Origin: CAYRYU01 sp964428355
GTDB lineage: Bacteria; Muiribacteriota; Ozemobacteria; Ozemobacterales; Ozemobacteraceae
NCBI GenBank assembly: GCA_964428355.1
Contig: CAYRYU010000172.1
Coordinates: 1 to 8,331 of the forward strand
Length of the DNA stretch: 8,331 nt
Direction of reading: 5' to 3'
Both the position numbers and the translations under genes were made by a program. The notes beneath the pieces are model-generated. The model was not told the DNA's origin and did no database searches. It saw nothing but the letters and a program-made list of their open reading frames with translations. The stretch's first letter is position 1; each line of letters opens with the position of its first letter. Below, one piece after another: positions 6,895-8,331 of the stretch.

Positions 6895-7109
6895 ACCGGA
6901 ACCCGATTCCCGTGATGGGTTTCCTGATTGCGTCGTCGCGTGCGCTACCGGCAATGCCCGATCGCTCCCAGATCAATGCCGCCTGGGAGCCCTCAAGGAC
7001 TGCGCCATCCTGGCTTTTCGGGCTCATTCGCCCCATCGTGGGGCTCGAGTCCCCAGCCAAGCGAGGAATCTCAGGTCTGAAGAGGACCTGGTGATCAATC
7101 CGCGGTCTT
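6892..7109 (+). ncRNA. Candidate structured RNA in the divergent intergenic region
   Basis: No convincing gene occupies 6863-7213. Instead there are successive non-overlapping inverted repeats. A possible closing stem pairs 6892-6898 with 7103-7109 (7 bp, two G-U). Inside lie GAACCC/GGGTTTC with one bulged base (6899-6923); ATTGC/GCAAT (6927-6931 with 6951-6955); a perfect 8-bp stem GCTCCCAG/CTGGGAGC (6964-6971 with 6983-6990); a rod TGGCT/AGCCA, GGGCTC/GAG(T)CCC and GCCCCA/TGGGGC with a TCG loop (7011-7059, 17 bp in total); and CAGGTC/GACCTG (7072-7077 with 7085-7090). The G-U pairs favour plus-strand transcription slightly. I match it to no known riboswitch, 6S, RNase P, tmRNA or SRP RNA, see no clear promoter or terminator for it, and GC-rich DNA gives many short stems by chance. 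Confidence 0.35.
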
Positions 7110-7146
7110 GGGGGGAGAAAAAGGACGGGCATCCAGCTATTCGATG

Positions 7147-7155
7147 TGGTAAGAT
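7147..7155 (+). promoter_or_regulatory. Possible extended -10 promoter of the M48 gene
   Basis: TGGTAAGAT fits an extended -10 (TG-n-TAAGAT; hexamer 4 of 6). No -35 match exists at 16-18 bp upstream, as expected for extended -10 promoters. Transcription would start near 7162, giving a leader of about 52 nt that includes the hairpin at 7178-7190. Confidence 0.3.
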
Positions 7156-7177
7156 ACCTCGAGAATCGTTCGTTTCG

Positions 7178-7190
7178 CCGCCACAGGCGG
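7178..7190 (+). promoter_or_regulatory. Small leader hairpin before the M48 ribosome binding site
   Basis: CCGCC, loop ACA, GGCGG is a perfect 5-bp GC stem ending 8 nt before the Shine-Dalgarno region (AAGGAAAGGG, 7199-7208) and 23 nt before the ATG at 7214. It could shape translation initiation or be incidental. Confidence 0.3.
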
Positions 7191-7213
7191 ACATCTGCAA
7201 GGAAAGGGCAGCC

Positions 7214-8331
7214 ATGAAGAAGCTCTACAAGAATGTGCGGCTGGCGGAGGAAGAGTTCCTCCTCAAATTTTTCGAGAACTGTTTCAACCTTCAGGTGATC
7301 AACAAACTCCTGAAGTTCAAGGAAGAAGAGGAGCCCAACAACTACCTCCCGTTCTTCATGCGCGGATATTCCCTGCCGATCTACGAAGCGTTCGGCGGAA
7401 AGGTCCACGACATCTGCCGCGCAGCTTCCCGTTCCCTGGGCTTCAAGGACAAGGAGATCGAGTTCTACGTCTCCAACGACTCCGAGTTCAACTCCTCCTC
7501 GATCCTGAGCCCCATCGAAGGCAAACCCCACGTCGTCATCATCAACCGGGGTCTCCTCGAAAAGGTGGATTCGGACGAACTGGCATTCATCATGGGACAC
7601 GAGATCGGTCACCTGATCTACAACCATGCCTACGTCACCCAGGTCATCCAGTATGTATTCCCCGATTACGACCATCTTCCCCCCCTTCTCCAGAAGACGT
7701 ACGACCTTTGGAGCAAGCTCTGCGAGATCTCTTCCGATCGAATCGGGCTCATGGCTACCGGTGACCTGGAAGTGTCCATCCGCGCATTGTTCAAGCTCTC
7801 TTCCGGCCTCGACCAGAGGTTTTTCAACCTCAGCTTCGACAACATCCTCGAGATCTCGGAGAAGATCTACACGGAGATGCGGGACCATCCTTCCTATATT
7901 CTCGCTTCCCATCCCGGAAACCCGATCCGGATCAAAGCCCTGGTCGAGTTTCACAAGTCTGGTCTCTGGAAATCCATCCAGGACGGAAAGCCAATCGAGG
8001 AGGACAAGGCCCTCAACGCCAAGATCGCTGAACTGCTGGTGATGATGAAGAAATCACCCCTCGGAGGCCAGGAGGAAACCGAACTCCTCTTCCTCGCCAC
8101 CGCCGGGATGGCTCTCATGGTCGCCGACCGGGAAGTCGATCAGGGGGAGTACGAGTATCTCCTGAACGTCCTTGCCCAGTATATCCACTGGCCGCCCGCC
8201 TACCTCGAACAGCTCGACAAGAAGAAGGTGTTCGAGATCATGCAGAAGTCGGCCAAAAAGATCCTGAAGGACTACCCGCACAAGACCCGCGAACTGGCCC
8301 GGAAGCTCTTCCCCATCTGCGTCCGCGACAA
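7214..8331 (+). CDS. M48-type zinc metallopeptidase with C-terminal TerB-like domain (3' end outside window)
   Basis: 372 codons are visible and the frame is open at the window edge. The N-terminal half is helical and then zincin-like. VVIINRGLLEKVDSDELAFI (107-126) leads to HEIGH (H129, E130, H133), with the third zinc ligand probably E171 in CEISSDR. SHPGNPIRIKAL (232-243) matches the conserved HP-x(n)-RI block of the M48 family. Unlike HtpX or CAAX-type M48 enzymes, no membrane segment or signal peptide is seen, so a soluble cytoplasmic protease is expected. From about 285, ETELLFLATAGMALMVADREVDQGEYEYL is TerB-like, with the acidic ADxxVDxxE motif seen also in the divergent neighbour. The ATG at 7214 follows AAAGGG (7203-7208). 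Codon use is uniform and no break is seen. The TerB assignment is by pattern only, and the domain is cut by the window end. Confidence 0.85.
   Translation, partial: MKKLYKNVRLAEEEFLLKFFENCFNLQVINKLLKFKEEEEPNNYLPFFMRGYSLPIYEAFGGKVHDICRAASRSLGFKDKEIEFYVSNDSEFNSSSILSPIEGKPHVVIINRGLLEKVDSDELAFIMGHEIGHLIYNHAYVTQVIQYVFPDYDHLPPLLQKTYDLWSKLCEISSDRIGLMATGDLEVSIRALFKLSSGLDQRFFNLSFDNILEISEKIYTEMRDHPSYILASHPGNPIRIKALVEFHKSGLWKSIQDGKPIEEDKALNAKIAELLVMMKKSPLGGQEETELLFLATAGMALMVADREVDQGEYEYLLNVLAQYIHWPPAYLEQLDKKKVFEIMQKSAKKILKDYPHKTRELARKLFPICVRD

Noticed and set aside
7039..7055. tRNA T-arm-like hairpin TGGGG-CTCGAGT-CCCCA
   Set aside because: The first loop base is C instead of T, and no matching acceptor, D or anticodon arms are found around it; the segment pairs better in the longer rod at 7011-7059.
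6879..7094. Small plus-strand open frame (GTG start, 71 codons) in the intergenic region
   Set aside because: No ribosome binding site apart from a G homopolymer, no recognisable protein pattern, and it overlaps the dense inverted repeats.
6806..7954. Long minus-strand open frame of 382 codons covering the divergent intergenic region and the M48 gene
   Set aside because: It is antisense to the M48 peptidase, whose plus-strand frame has clear catalytic motifs; the antisense product shows no domain and arises from GC-rich codon bias.

Overview
The window is bacterial chromosomal DNA with high GC (about 60% by eye) and dense coding in short operons. Features of a cell with an exported and surface proteome include a lipobox lipoprotein, a signal peptide plus transmembrane protein, and a single-pass anchored protein. 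A run of 100 N marks it as a draft, probably metagenomic, scaffold. I cannot assign a phylum from the sequence. Nothing in it looks like a phage, plasmid or insertion sequence.

Plus-strand block (1-3999). A short piece that may be the end of an upstream gene stops at 68. A sigma70-type promoter (TTGACA, 17 bp, TACTCT) precedes a tight three-gene operon. The genes are a 668-aa lipoprotein with an InlB-type B-repeat and a seven-bladed beta-propeller (198-2204), an HD-domain dNTP triphosphohydrolase of the dGTPase family (2209-3333), and an unrecognised single-pass membrane-anchored helical protein (3346-3999). Gaps are 4 and 12 nt.

Minus-strand block (4088-6809), convergent with the first. Reading right to left, a promoter at 6857-6885 drives a large membrane protein with a signal peptide, Ser/Arg-rich linker, TM segment, Tim44-like domain, zinc ribbon, probable second Tim44/NTF2-like domain, zinc ribbon and TerB-like domain. 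It is followed, with a 4-nt ATGA overlap, by a small P-loop kinase-like protein. The large gene looks broken only because of an assembly error. The 100-N gap is flanked by two identical 55-bp copies, and collapsing them restores one uninterrupted 664-codon frame.

Divergent intergenic region (6810-7213). It holds the minus-strand promoter with a C7/G9 hairpin across its -35 and spacer, then about 220 nt rich in nested inverted repeats (6892-7109) that could be a structured RNA, and a possible extended -10 for the gene to the right.

Plus-strand right end (7214-8331, running off the window). A soluble M48-type zinc metallopeptidase (HEIGH) carries a C-terminal TerB-like domain. The sharing of a TerB-like domain by the two divergent genes, plus a translationally coupled P-loop kinase, is the most interesting feature. 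It suggests a membrane-linked stress or protein quality-control module, which is inference and not shown by the sequence.
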